Shown here: piece by piece, positions 1 to 11,112 of the stretch
Numbering within the stretch: the first letter of the stretch is position 1
How the letters are laid out: every line of letters starts with the position of its first letter
NCBI GenBank assembly: GCA_019096155.1
Contig: JAHCVI010000002.1
Span: 2,976,001 to 3,040,000 of the forward strand
Source of the DNA: Staphylotrichum longicolle
Lineage: Eukaryota > Ascomycota > Sordariomycetes > Sordariales > Chaetomiaceae
Reading direction: 5' to 3'
Length of the DNA: 64,000 bases
Notes under the pieces: generated by a model
The model's database searches: none
What the model was told of the DNA's origin: nothing
Seen by the model: the letters and a program-made list of their open reading frames with translations, nothing else
Made by a program: the position numbers and the translations under genes

Positions 1-1346
1 TCTTTGCTGGGAGAGCTCAGCTACCAGGTCAATATGACTGACTTGCATGACATGGGCTTTCCTCCTCTGCCTAATACATCATTCCCGCCCTGCGGCACGT
101 ACCCAACGTGCAACAGAACGCAGCTCTTTGCGGGTCTCGCCAAACTGCCACCGTCGTTTGCGCCATACACGACACCGGTGTACTCGGACCTCGGGTTTGT
201 CCTGCTGTCGTATGTGGCTGAACGAATCACTGGCAAGGACTATAAGACACTCATTTCGGACTCAATTTTAAAGCCACTTAATTTGACGCACACGTTTGTC
301 GAGACGCCAGACGATTCGTTTGGCATTATCCCTGGAACGAAGCAGGCAACCCTCTGGGCGGCTTCACTAGGCGAGGAATCAGCGTATGTTTGGGCCAAGA
401 AGCCTCTGATTTCTGACTGACATATGGGGGCAGGACAGGAAATATGTACACCTCCGCCGGCGATCTGTCCTCGTTGGGGCGTGCAATCCTGAGATCAACA
501 CTCATCAAGCCGGCCATGACCCGGCGCTGGCTTAAGCCAGTGTCCTTCTCATCCGATCCAAACGCAGCAGTAGGCATGCCATGGGGCATCAGACGCATCG
601 AGCTGGAAAAAAGTCCGTAGTCATTGCTGAGCTTCTGCTACCGACGAGCCACTGACCCCAGTCAACCAGACCAAACCTATCAGTACGTCCACACCTTCAA
701 CAAGATCGGCAGCCTCGGCGCCTACAGCTGTCTCTTCGCCCTCATCCCCGAGCTCGACATCGGCTTCTCGGTCCTCGCCGCCGGCGACCTTCCCGCAGGC
801 ATCACCAACGCCATCGCCGAGACGCTCACCCAAACCTACATCCCCACCCTCTCCTACATCGCCCGTGCCCAAGCCAAAGCCACCTACGCAGGCCACTACC
901 GCCACGCCAGCCTCCTCTCCAACACCACCGCCTCCACCTCCAACACCACTTCCTCCCCGCCCCTCAACTCCTCCCTGACCATCACCGTCGACCCCACCGC
1001 CCCGGGCCTCAACGTCACCGCCTGGATCTCCAACTCCACGCTCATGGCCCCCGTCGCCGTCGCCATCACCGCCAACATCACCCCGTCCTACCTGCCCAAG
1101 ATCCAGCCCTCGGTCCGGCTCTACCCGACGGGCCTCGAGGAGCGCCTGCCCGACGGCGGGAAAAAGGTCGCGTTCAAGGCCGTGTTCGAGGACCTCAGCC
1201 TGCCGGAAAGCAGCGGCGGGTTCGTGACGGACTGCGCGACCTGGGTGGGCGTCACGGCCGTGGTGTACGGGTCGATGCCGTTGGACTTGTTTGTTTTTGA
1301 GTTTGGGCCGGATGGCGCGGTCAGGCGGTGGTGTGTGAAGGGTTGA
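1..1346 (+). CDS. Beta-lactamase-related serine hydrolase (5' truncated by window edge)
   Basis: The 3' part of a fungal protein of the beta-lactamase / penicillin-binding fold. Exons read as <1..383, 434..616 and 662..1346; both introns (50 and 45 nt) have GT-AG ends and restore frame, giving GEESA-TGNMYTSAGDL and KSPQPDQTYQYV across the joins. YSDLGF fits the second active-site motif (Tyr-x-Asn in class C enzymes; Asp here). The GNMYTSAGDLSSLGRAI stretch is typical of the family, and the last ~200 residues fit the C-terminal beta-rich domain of fungal members. Many N-glycosylation sequons (for example NTTAS, NLT, NVT) suggest passage through the secretory route. The SxxK nucleophile motif should lie upstream of the window, so catalytic competence cannot be judged. 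The 3' end overlaps the convergent neighbour by 26 bp. Substrate unknown. Confidence 0.85.
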
Positions 1347-2937
1347 GGCGAGGTGGTGAAGGTGATTGAGGGCTCCGGGGGAGGTGTGGTTTATGGGAGG
1401 GGAGGGGAGGGACCGGAGGGTTTCGTCGGGGGTGCAGGCGGGCTTCGCTGATGGTTTCACGGTGATGGCCGGATGTCGCCGACGAGGGTGTGGAGGAAAG
1501 CGAGGGGGTCGGGGTCGGGGTTGGGGCGCGACGAGGGCGATTTCGCTCGTAAAATTTGTTGTGCGCCCATGTGCGGAGACGGTGGTGCCAGTTTCTCGAG
1601 AGGAGCACTTGGAGGTTGGTGACCTGCTGGCGGAGGTCGGCGTTGGTGGCGGCGAGGGTCTCGTTGTTGGCCACAGCTTGCTGGAATGCCGCTTTGAGGG
1701 CCAGGCGCGTCTCCTCGAGCTTTTGGACGGCTGTTGTGGCGTCGCTGAGGTGTCCGGCAAGCTCGTTGAGCCCTGCAGAGGAGATGGTGGTGACTTTGTT
1801 CAGTCTTTTGAGAACTTCCTCGCCCGTGATTTTCTGGGCTTCACGAAAGTCTTTTCTTGCTTCCACAAATCGCCGGTTGAGTGCGGTGAGACAGTCACGC
1901 ACGCGGCTTTTGTCCTCCTCACGCTGCGCCAGGATATCCCCCCTTGCCACAACCTCGTGCAAGCGCTGCTTGAGACCCTCGTTTGTCGTCTCCAAGAGTT
2001 TGAGTTTGACTTGCTCACCCTCCACCAAACGCTGCGCAACAACAATTTCCTCCTTCGCTTTCCACAAACGACGCTCCACGTTCACCTGGGACACTTCAAG
2101 CGCCCTTTGCCTCATCCTTTCCTGATCGCGTGCCCGATTTACCCGCGCGGTTTCCTCGATGGCCCGGGAAAGCTGACCCCCAAGATCCTCCGCTGCCCTC
2201 TTCGCCACTTTGCTGCTGCCCTTCACTTGGTCTGCGGCGTTCTCGTGGATTTCCGAAACCAAAGTGTCGAGCCGACGCCAGTCCGCATTGATGGCCTCGA
2301 GCATCGTCAAGGTCCCCGCTCTGCGAGCACGCTCAGCCTCTCGGGCGGCGACAACTTGGCTGGCCGCATGCTCGTAGCTTTTGGTTAGCGCGGGTTCCCT
2401 GAACTTTGCTCGTTTAAGATCTCCCTGTAGCTCTTGGATGCGGTACTGCGAAGCGGAGATTTTGGCGTTGGTGGCAGCGATCTCGGTGTTCAATTGTCTG
2501 CCGAGGGCGTCCAGCTTGGCCAACGATTCGCCGTCCTGGCTCTTGAAATAAGACAAGAGCTCGTCAGGGAGGTCCTGGTCATCGCCATGGGGACCGGCGC
2601 GAGATTGGCGATGGTGGCGGGCTGCCCGAGCAACAACGGGTTTCCAGCGCTGTGTGACTTTGCGGCAATGCGAGTCGCGGCATTCCTCGCAGAGGCATAG
2701 TATGGCAAGTGCTGTGAGCTCCCCGTCTGTCACCTCTGTGGGCGGCTTTTCGGAGAGCGCCACCAAGTTGTTCGTGACAGCCCTGGCATCAAGGCGGGAC
2801 ATGGTGTGCCCACACCGCTCGGCGTGACAGGCTGTGGAGCGTCCGACACATTGAATTTTGCAGTCATCGCCGAGGTCGATGATCTGCAGCAGGTTGGCGG
2901 GATCCCAATGGCAACGGGTTTCCGCCGTGGCGGTCAT
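1321..2937 (-). CDS. Cys-rich N-terminus plus long coiled-coil protein
   Basis: A single-exon gene of 538 aa. The first ATG with a sensible context is at 2937; the frame stays open further upstream, but that extension lacks family-like sequence and holds the TATA-like box. Residues 9-91 carry about nine cysteines with histidines (CKIQC, CHAERC, CLCEEC, DSHC), suggesting metal binding. Residues ~130-450 are a nearly continuous Arg/Glu/Ala-rich heptad region expected to form a long coiled coil, and the last ~70 residues are Pro/Ser/Thr-rich and disordered. I do not recognise a named family; such proteins are usually structural or scaffolding. Its C-terminal 26 nt overlap the convergent hydrolase gene. 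Confident that it is coding, since the frame is long and the coil is consistent; function unknown. Confidence 0.7.
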   Translation of the reverse strand: MTATAETRCHWDPANLLQIIDLGDDCKIQCVGRSTACHAERCGHTMSRLDARAVTNNLVALSEKPPTEVTDGELTALAILCLCEECRDSHCRKVTQRWKPVVARAARHHRQSRAGPHGDDQDLPDELLSYFKSQDGESLAKLDALGRQLNTEIAATNAKISASQYRIQELQGDLKRAKFREPALTKSYEHAASQVVAAREAERARRAGTLTMLEAINADWRRLDTLVSEIHENAADQVKGSSKVAKRAAEDLGGQLSRAIEETARVNRARDQERMRQRALEVSQVNVERRLWKAKEEIVVAQRLVEGEQVKLKLLETTNEGLKQRLHEVVARGDILAQREEDKSRVRDCLTALNRRFVEARKDFREAQKITGEEVLKRLNKVTTISSAGLNELAGHLSDATTAVQKLEETRLALKAAFQQAVANNETLAATNADLRQQVTNLQVLLSRNWHHRLRTWAHNKFYERNRPRRAPTPTPTPSLSSTPSSATSGHHRETISEARLHPRRNPPVPPLPSHKPHLPRSPQSPSPPRLNPSHTTA

Positions 2938-3073
2938 CTTTGCGGTCCTGAGTTCGGTATGGCGTAAAGGTTTCAGCTTCTGGTATAAATTCTTCCAGAG
3001 AGCTGGAAGAGCAAGGGCTTTTGGTGAATGGCTTAGGTCAAAGTTGCAAACAACAAAGACAGGAGGATGGATG

Positions 3074-3081
3074 TATTTATA
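3074..3081 (-). promoter_or_regulatory. TATA-like box of the coiled-coil gene
   Basis: TATAAATA on the minus strand, about 135 bp upstream of the ATG at 2937. Position and sequence fit a core promoter element. Confidence 0.4.
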
Positions 3082-3527
3082 ACTTTCTAGGTATCTACCT
3101 AGGTAGCCATCAACACTCCCACCTGAGCTCTCGAAGAAGGACCTAAGCTGCCCAGGTACCCAGGTATGTACGCAATCAGTGCGCCATATGCCTTCAAGCT
3201 GCATGTTACTGCAAGTCTGAAACTGAACCACCAAGCATGCATGCCCTGTAGCATCATAACTCACCTCCTCTGTATATCACATGCGCAAAGACAACATCAT
3301 TGGTGGTGTGGGACTTGGGGTTCTATATTTGTTGGGTGAGGAGTCCTGGTTGTGGCATCCCAGGCCATATCAGCTTCTGCGTGGACGAGAAGTGATAGCG
3401 TGTAAGGAACGTACGAAGAAAATTAAAGTTGCTAGACCCTTACTCAGCTGATCTCTGAAATATTTCAGACACCGAACGAGCGCTTGCTCTGTCTTTCACG
3501 CTATGAGATGATCGATCCCTCTCATCC

Positions 3528-3893
3528 TTATCTGGTCTCTGCACTCCCTTGAGCGATGCAGTCTGTCTCAGATTGCGCACACCCACTGGGTATGATATGC
3601 ATTTCTGAGACAACATCGTGCAGGTGCACTTTAAGCAGCATCTTGGGAATGGCCTCTTCTAGATCTTGTGCTGGTATGTCTTCACGTTCCGCATCCCTCA
3701 AGCATCTTTGTATCACCGCATAACATAAAATAACCTTCACATACATCATGACGTTTGGATCGGTAACATGTCTCTTCTGTATGCAGAAATGAGTGGTCTG
3801 AAACATCGTGGGAGTCTTCCCCTCAGGATTTCCCGTATACTCTGATGTCAAAGGGAACCGAACAGGCGGCGCCGTCTTTTCAGCCTCTCCCAT
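3528..3893 (-). CDS. Possible small hypothetical protein
   Basis: An ATG-initiated frame of 121 aa with no recognisable domain; cysteines are scattered and there is no signal peptide. Base composition is more AT-rich than the coding neighbours. It lies alone between the coiled-coil gene and the fasciclin gene. It could be a lineage-specific gene, an exon of a gene I could not assemble, or chance. Confidence 0.2.
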   Translation of the reverse strand: MGEAEKTAPPVRFPLTSEYTGNPEGKTPTMFQTTHFCIQKRHVTDPNVMMYVKVILCYAVIQRCLRDAEREDIPAQDLEEAIPKMLLKVHLHDVVSEMHIIPSGCAQSETDCIAQGSAETR

Positions 3894-4147
3894 GGCATCA
3901 CATGCGTCCTGAACAGCTAAATGGTACGTAAACTGGATTCTTAATCTAGCTGAAGCCCTTCGGTTCTCAGAATTATCCCACTCCTCACGTTGTTTGATGC
4001 ATTACTCAATGATGTCAAAGCCCATCTTTCTCATGAGTTTGCCGGCGGCCCCGTTCGATCTTGAACCAACCTGACACCTTGGAATCCAGAATCAATACCG
4101 CTGAAAACGCCATCCATTTCGTTGGACTTGAAAACCCGCGCTTCACC

Positions 4148-5435
4148 ATGCGGTGGAAACGCCTGCTCCCTCTGACCATAGCCTGGGTCGTGTCAGGGCA
4201 GTCACTGGAGGATGTCTTGACCGCCCAGAGCGCCACTCTCTCCACCCTCAACGCCTGGCTCACCTCCCAGCAAGTGGCGTTCGAGATCTTGAGCAACGTG
4301 CAAGGTGTTACTCTGCTGGCGCCGAGCAACAATGCCCTCAACCAGCTCTACAGCTCGCCATTGTACGGGCAGCTGGCCTCGGACCCGAACCTCCTGGTAG
4401 CGTTCCTCAGCTACCATGTCCTCGACGGCATCTACTTCATGTCGGATATCGGCGCGACCCAACTGGCGTCCCTCCCGACCTTCATGAACATGAACAGCTA
4501 CTCCAACGTCTCGGGAGGCCAAGTCATTGAGGCCGTCACGCAAAACAACCAAGTCACCTTCGTAACAGGAAACGGAGCCCAGGCCAACGTCGAGCCATAC
4601 GTGAGTCCTTTATTCCGCCACCATCTTTCTCTCAGTCTCTTGCTAAACTTCCCTCTTCTCTCTAGGACATCAACTACGTCGGCGGCACGCTCCACATCAT
4701 CGACTCGGTCCTGACGATCCCGTCGAGCCTGACCAACACGCTGCTCACGGGCGGCCTGACGGCGGCCGTCGGGCTGCTGCGCCGCGCCGGCGTCGAGAGC
4801 GCGCTCAACCTCGCCTCGGACGTGACCATCTTCGCGCCCAACAACGACGCCTTCAACGCCATCGGCAGCCTGGTCAACAGCATGACGCTCGAGCAGCTGA
4901 CGACGGTGCTCAACTACCACGTCGTCCAGGGCAAGGTGCTGTACAGCCAGCTGATTGCGCAGGGAAGCGAGATCACGGCGTCCGGGGCGAGCATCAATTT
5001 CCGGATCGAGGACGGGGCGCTGTTTGTGAACAGCGCCAGGGTGGTGGTGTCGGATGTGTTGGTGGGGAACGGCGTGGTGCATATTCTTGATGGGTGAGTT
5101 TCTTCCCCCGTGTTCTTTTGTTGTGGTGCGTGTGACGGGATGGAGGATGACGCTAACTGTGTGGCAGGGTGCTGAACCCAAACAACTCGTCTGCTACGCC
5201 CAGCCCGTCGGCTGCCACGCAGGAACCTGCTTTCAACGGCGCGACGAGCACGGCAGGCGGCGTCCCCTTTACCTCAGCCGTTATCGTCACCACGACGAGT
5301 ACGGCAAATGCCCCTGCTCCGACCACGCCGAGTCCCACAAGCCCACCGGCGGTGGTGGCTGATGCTCCGGTGGTTCAGGCTCCTGTTGGTGTTGCGGCGG
5401 TGTTCGGTGGAGCTGCAATGTGGGCGAATCTGTGA
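4148..5435 (+). CDS. Fasciclin (FAS1) domain protein, secreted and probably GPI-anchored
   Basis: Three exons: 4148..4600, 4666..5093, 5168..5435 (382 aa). The start MRWKRLLPLTIAWVVSGQS is a clear signal peptide; an upstream in-frame ATG at 4061 would bury it. Two FAS1 repeats follow. The first (~25-150) contains LLAPSNNALNQL and the second (~165-295) contains TIFAPNNDAFNAI and LNYHVVQGKVLYS, the H1/H2 box pattern of the family. The tail (~300-382) is Ser/Thr/Pro-rich and ends in a short hydrophobic stretch (VGVAAVFGGAAMWANL), as for a GPI-anchor signal. FAS1 proteins act in adhesion and cell-wall organisation. Both introns have good GTGAGT donors and keep the frame (DG-VLNPNN across the second join). 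Confidence 0.9.
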
Positions 5436-5916
5436 CAACTGGCGAAGGGGCTTTTGTTGGTTTGGAGTTGGGATCTGCTCATCATGGTGCAAGTGAGTGG
5501 GGGTGGAATGGGTTGACTTTTAATGATACCTGAGTTCCTCTCGGTTTTTGTCGGATAGAGTTCTCCCTCTCGGTCATATGGATACCTTAAGTTACCTTAT
5601 CTTACTTGCAGGGCTGTCAACTGGAAGGGCGCCTTGTTCTGGTCATCATCAGGGCATGATGTCCTGCTCTGCAGCGTCTTAAGTCACGAGTATCAACGGA
5701 GCACGAACTTTTGATACAAAGCTACAAAATATAAACATGAAAGTGGCAAAGAAATACTGTCCGGCTCCTTTTAGACTCAGCATCCAGTCTTTCCATTGCC
5801 TGTTACAGGCTCTCCGCCATCCTCAACGGCGCCGGTGGGGGCTTCACACGGCCTTCGAGTCCATGCCTCTCGAGTCCCTGGCTCCCGAACCTCTGTGTTT
5901 CATATCACCGCGCTCG
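5436..5916. other. Short convergent intergenic region
   Basis: Lies between the 3' ends of the fasciclin and F-box genes. It contains a TACCTTAAGTTACCTTA-like stretch near 5583; nothing else recognised. Confidence 0.5.
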
Positions 5917-7238
5917 TCACATATCCGACCTACCACAGGGCATGAATTTGGGGATCTGAGCAAACCAGGGGCGATTTGTAGCCTTGGGCTTCCCTTTGAA
6001 CACCTCCATAGCCCCACGGCTCAAGGCAGGCGTATACCAGTGAGCGGCAGCTTTTGCATTGGACGGCATGGGTAGCTTTTCGAATTTGGTATAGACTTCC
6101 GTTCCTTTGCTCATGTCCCGGATCATTGTCGACTTGTATGCATTTCGAGCGTGAAGCCGCATGAAGCTATCAATGTCGTTAAGGTGCGGATACCAAGTCG
6201 CCCATTGGTTCTCGTAGACACCGCCGAGATTTTCCAAATGGTCATGGTTATGACGCGACCAGTGCCTTTGATGTCCTGCGCGCTGATGCACATGTCGGTG
6301 GCGCAAATGCCGCAGGCGCGCACGAGGTTGGCTCGGTGTCTGTCCTCGTTTCTACCGCAATCCTTGTCCTGGCAGGGCTGGGGATGGAGGAGACAGCATT
6401 TCAAACCCGGTCCCAGGGCTTTGAGGAGAACCTCTGATTGCATGGCTGCAGAGTCGTAGCAGCGAAAATTGTGGCGCCCAACACAACTCCATGATCCCCA
6501 AGAGTGCGATTCGCCTGTGATATGGTTGCCTATGGTGTAACATTCATCCTCGTAGAATGCGCAATTTTGGGAGAGGGAGAAAGCTCGGCCAGCGGCTGTC
6601 AATCGGTCGTAAGAGAGGTCGAATCCAAGATCCTGCCACTTGACATGAGAGCAGACCGGCAAACCGAAGGGTCCATTGGTCATCTCGTTCAAAGCGTGTG
6701 CGCCACGGGCGGTGAGATTTCCATTTCCCACAACGGGGGCAAACATCAGTTCCTGACGGACGAGCAAGTTGCCGTCAGACACCCGTAGAGTGGTCGTGTA
6801 GAAGGCTCTGAAGTCGTCCAGAATGCAGGCCTTTGTCGCTGCCGCCATGCTCAACAGCTCGCCATACGGCTGCCCGCGGAGGTAACGCCGGGCGAATAGG
6901 CGACAAAACGCCGGAGTGAGGCCATACGGAAGTTGGAAATGCTTGACCGCAGCACACCGGGGGTCCAAAATCGAGCGGAAAGGACTATGCAGCGTAGCGC
7001 ATGGCTGACAAGCCACCAAAAGGTCACAGTCCCGCTCCAAGAGAAGAAGCAGTCGCCAATGCTCGTGAATGCTCAAGGGACCAAAAACTCGGGACCCGAG
7101 AAGGCTGTGCAGAGTTTTGCAGGTGACGGCGAGAGCAATAGCAGACTCTCGGGGGAGGAAGTCAGCAAGATAGTAAAGAAGCTCGAGCGGCAAGGCCTTG
7201 AGATTGAAGGCTCTTGTCGGAGAGTCGGAACTAATCAT
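5917..7238 (-). CDS. F-box protein, interrupted by an apparent single-base frameshift
   Basis: From the ATG at 7238 the protein opens with MISSDSP and an F-box at ~14-46 (LPLELLYYLADFLPRESAIA, then VTCKTLHSLLG). A long body follows, then the Cys/His-rich C-terminal region typical of fungal F-box proteins (CCLLHPQPCQ, CGICATDMC). F-box proteins recruit substrates to SCF ubiquitin ligases. The frame breaks at a four-A run (plus-strand T-run 6230-6233): one extra A would join TIWK directly to NLGGVYENQWATW and carry on to the stop at 5917, giving 440 aa. As written, the first frame drifts into unrelated sequence and ends at 6123. The GTG-initiated extension to 7358 looks non-coding. Family assignment is firm; whether the break is real is open. 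Confidence 0.75.
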
Positions 7239-8427
7239 GATGGTGGTCGGAACAAAGTTCGCCGAATCGTACCACGGGTTTGTGTACTTCCCGGGCTTTC
7301 CTGGCAAACCTGGCTGCCACTTCGCTCTGGTGACGACTTGCCGCTTGGCGGAACTCACGCCGTTGCTCGTCAGATATGACTTAGAGAAAAGCAGGGCTGG
7401 AGAGCGCTGTCAGTAATTGCGTATGTGAAACGAAAACTCCCAGAAGCGGCAATACTTACCAGCAACCATCCTAGTCGCTGGTGGGCACGAACTGAAGGGG
7501 AGACCACGACGCTTGCGTCGAAATACGCATTCTCTCCAGCATGTTGACGCTTCGCGGCCAATGACAACGAAAACATTGATCCGCGACGGCGCGGTCGGTA
7601 GAAGGGCTTGTGAATCGCCAAGTTCGGTCGCATTCTCTGACTCGGGCGGATCGGTCATTTTGTTCAGACTTGTCGGCGCTTTGAGATCGCTGCAGAGAAC
7701 TTGAGGTTGGTCGGTACCGGAGGAAAGACGTAGGAGACAGCGCTGGGTTGTAAACAAGGCGGCATCTATTTAGTGCTGCAAAGACGGGATACTTCAGTTG
7801 AAGTTGCAACGAGGAAGCAAAGTCGAGTTGAACTTGCAAAGAGGGAGCAAAGTTGAGTTGAAGTGGCAGAAAGGGTTTGGGAATTGTTTTGAGGCGAGAT
7901 GACAGTGCGAGATGGAGTGAGCAATGGGCAAGCACCTCAAGCAAGCCGGGAAACTTTTTGTTGCAATCACTGAAAACGGAGAATGGCCTGTTTTCCCCAA
8001 GCAACAACCAAACTCACGGGCAACAAGCGGGGCCGGTCTGCGGGTTGGTTTGCTTCTTTGACAACATTGTTCAAAACTACCAGGTAAGCCAGTCTACCTG
8101 TTTCATGTGATCAGCCTGGAATCCTGACCTTACTCAAGGCTCGCAGTCCTCCCAAAGCAAGTGGTGTTTTCGGGTCCTCCTCAAACGTTTTTTGCACCTT
8201 GTCCGAGTCCATACAACATGAGAAGTTCCTGTCATGGCACCAGTCTGTCAAAAAACGCCTACATTCTGTGCGCTCGCAACATCCGTGCCCACCACGGGCT
8301 GAGATCAAGGAACGGACGACAAACCACGGGATTATGGAACTCGACAGGAAACGAACAGCACGAGCAGGTCTTCCAAACACCAAAGTGTCCAAAACCAAAA
8401 CGTGACCAAAGCATTACCCGGCCCATT
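7239..8427. other. Intergenic between F-box and HET genes, with a short tandem repeat
   Basis: Open frames here (for example 7471-8007 on the minus strand) show no domain and overlap one another. A 30-bp tandem repeat lies at 7796-7875. I see no supportable gene. Confidence 0.5.
7796..7875. repeat. Degenerate 30-bp tandem repeat, about 2.7 copies
   Basis: Units 7796-7825, 7826-7855 and a partial 7856-7875 all begin AGTTGAA and share a GCAA...GAGG core. The first two units differ at only a few positions. AG-rich on the plus strand. No function evident. Confidence 0.7.
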
Positions 8428-9801
8428 TCAGACAAGAATGACTGTAGCAGAGGCACCCGCAGCTTCAGCACTTTTCCCCAAGAATACGCCAGGAACGTAG
8501 AAAACCGTCTCATTGTTCAAGCTCTCCTGGTATCGTGCCAAAGCTGGCGAGCCAAGACGCCATTGGATCCCAACCGCAACGAGGATGTCAGCCTGGGCCA
8601 AAAGAGGAAGCTGTACCTGAGGGAAAAAGAGACCGAAATCCGTTTCGAGACACACAGGGGAACCGGAGAAACCAAAATCTTGCAGAGTTCGGGAAGCCAG
8701 CTCCTCGAGGCTGAGATTTGGGTCGCATCCCTCCCACTCAAAGGTGGCCAGCCACTGTGCAATGGAAGCTCTGGCATCTGGCGACGACGAACTCGGCTTC
8801 ATTACCACTACGTTCTCCAGAACCAGATAGTCCTGTTCGACACGACCCCGCAACCCGGACCCTGTGCTCGGGAATCTGAGAATTGCGGGCAAGTCTGGAC
8901 CGCCCTGCGGGCGCCATCGTCGACCCGGTCTTGGGTCTCTTGGATTGGAACTGAAGATGAACGAGTAGTCTCCCTTGCGCTCGCACAGAGACATGAACGC
9001 CTCGCACGGACTGAGGAGGTTCACTGGTCGAGCGGGCTCCGTTGAGATGGCCCCGATCATGGCATAGAAATGGTCATCAGGGAACGTCTGGGTTCGCTCG
9101 TCCATGATGGACATGACTTGCAGCGCGGATCGTTCCAGGTAGCCGGCCGTGGCGCAGTCGAGCATGACGTCCTCAAACGAGTTGAGGCGTGGATAGCTCG
9201 TGCGGTCTTTGGAATTCATGTTGTTGAGCGCCTGTCCCAGAGATGAGATGAACTCGAAAACGTCGATGATCGTGCCGACTGGGGCGTCGTGGCAGGTGAT
9301 GCGGAGCCGCTTTGCGTTGACGGTCTCCTGGTATGTCCACGCCCGGGTCACCCAGTCTTCTTGTTCGAGAATATTGAGATGTGGGCGGAGCAGTTCCAGC
9401 TTGTTGGTGATTTGTTCAAGTACCGGCCGTGCCTGGGCAGTGAGCACAACAATGACTTCGTCGGCCTGCGAGTAGATGAAGCCCATGCTTTCTAGAGTCG
9501 CTGCTCGCTCGACAGGCTGCTTCGGACCTGGTACGCAAAAGGCGTCAACCCAAATCCTGCGGCACTCGGGTCGCTGGAGGATTACGGCGGATATTGCAGG
9601 TTCTGTCCTGTCTGAAACCACGAAGGAAGGGTGGAAGACACTTGGCGTTCGCCCAAGGCCCCATGAGTAGGAGATGCACGTAAAACCGATGTCGCTTTTT
9701 CCTGATTTAAGCTCTTGTTGCACCAGAGCCCATGCGGACTTTCCCACTTGGAGACGAGGTCCATCAGGTCCGCTGTCTGGACTCAGAACGAAAAGTTGCA
9801 T
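8428..9801 (-). CDS. HET (heterokaryon incompatibility) domain protein
   Basis: A single-exon gene of 457 aa starting MQLFVLSPDSG at the ATG at 9801. The N-terminal ~170 residues carry the HET signature blocks in order: FTCISYSWGLGR, IWVDAFCVPGPKQPVERAAT, SMGFIYSQADEVIVVL and DWVTRAWTYQETVNAKRL. These correspond to the usual Y-x-W-G, WxDxxCIxQ, Y-x-x-A and R-x-W-T-x-Q-E motifs; the INQ part of the second block is changed to VPG. The remainder is divergent, as is normal for the family. HET domains mediate allorecognition and programmed cell death after hyphal fusion; many solitary HET proteins have no known partner. There are no NACHT/WD or ankyrin repeats here. Confidence 0.9.
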   Translation of the reverse strand: MQLFVLSPDSGPDGPRLQVGKSAWALVQQELKSGKSDIGFTCISYSWGLGRTPSVFHPSFVVSDRTEPAISAVILQRPECRRIWVDAFCVPGPKQPVERAATLESMGFIYSQADEVIVVLTAQARPVLEQITNKLELLRPHLNILEQEDWVTRAWTYQETVNAKRLRITCHDAPVGTIIDVFEFISSLGQALNNMNSKDRTSYPRLNSFEDVMLDCATAGYLERSALQVMSIMDERTQTFPDDHFYAMIGAISTEPARPVNLLSPCEAFMSLCERKGDYSFIFSSNPRDPRPGRRWRPQGGPDLPAILRFPSTGSGLRGRVEQDYLVLENVVVMKPSSSSPDARASIAQWLATFEWEGCDPNLSLEELASRTLQDFGFSGSPVCLETDFGLFFPQVQLPLLAQADILVAVGIQWRLGSPALARYQESLNNETVFYVPGVFLGKSAEAAGASATVILV

Positions 9802-11112
9802 CTTGTTGACCAGCAAGCCGAAACACGGGGCCTAAAGACTTGACAAAATGGTGGTGGTGGGTTCAGCGACCTCTCTAAGCTGTCAAAACCATCGGAATGG
9901 ACACATTAGGCTTGGAGGCCATTCTTTATCATGAATGACTCCTGAGTTCAAAAAGATCAGGCAAGTCGGCCCCCAACCATCAGCATCCCAAAATGGCACA
10001 GAGAGGCGCCATCGTGTCACCCAAGCTGCATTCTTATCGCTTCTCATGTGCAAACTTAGCAGTTGATTTGCTCTTTATTGCCTCGTGCTCGAGGCTCTGG
10101 TCAGGTGTGGTGCAATCTCCGAAACCTCACATCCAGGTGTTTGCAACACGAATTTATGAGCCGAGTCCCCTTTTTGGCCCTTCTTCCTCAAGACTCACCG
10201 CTATTCTAGAGCCTCTACTCAGAACACTTGATGCAGATCAGGCTGGCGCGACCGGCTCTAAGAAAGGAGCAGTGCTTTTTTGATGTCCAGTTGAGTGTCG
10301 AGAATTTCGTAGTCGTGACCAACTGCTTGGAATCGAGAAGCGGCAAGAGTAGATTGACTACACTCTTTAAAACGGCGACAAGCCTAAGTAAGATACTCAA
10401 TAACTGTGGCCATGATGCCGCACCTTTGGTTCCACCACGCGGATGACGGTGTGGTAGCACAGATGAGAGAACAGGCGGGGAAACACGGAACCGCATTAGC
10501 AGAGAGAGTCCGTTCTTGGCATCACATCTCACATATCGATAGGTATTATGCAGTCGGTGTACTCAGCCGCAGGTCTGGCGCAAGAGGGTTGTGATCAGAG
10601 GGCAAATAAAAACTCGCCAGCAAAACATCGAGATCACTGGTATTTTCTTAGCTTCTACATGTCTTTGAACCCTTGCCAGTGAAGCTAAACAGCAGTGGAG
10701 CGGCATTGGGTGGCTGAAGACACGAAGCCACTTAAGGTACCCAAGGGCAGCTTATGACTTGTAAGATCACCAGCCCTCAGAAGTCACCCCTTGAGCATCT
10801 TCCACTACCTGTCTAGTTGTCTAGCAAGGCCGCTCAGGGTGAGGGCCCTGTTGTCTTCGTGGTGAGCAAAGGGGGTTGTGCTGGCGTGATTGGAAACAAT
10901 TGAAGTACATCTTGTGATCGGGACATGAGTCCATTCTTTATCCTCACTCTGGGGTAACTACGGACTTTTTACCATTCCCGTTTACCTGCTCCTTGAACCT
11001 GACCAAGCTCAGCCATCCCTCGCTTGCCCCCTCGAGATAATACAAAGACTCACACCATCTCCGTTCTATGCAAACCTTCTGAGCATCACTCATTCTTTCT
11101 CAGCCGCCGAAC

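Larger units (their letters stand above)
2938..4147. other. Intergenic, divergent promoters
   Basis: Promoter space for the coiled-coil gene and the fasciclin gene. It holds the TATA-like box, a perfect inverted repeat at 3087-3102 (CTAGGTA, two-base spacer, TACCTAG) and the doubtful ORF at 3528-3893. Confidence 0.6.

Noticed and set aside
7471..8007. 178-codon minus-strand frame spanning the tandem repeat
   Set aside because: Starts at a poor position, overlaps other open frames, and its only pattern comes from the 30-bp repeat.
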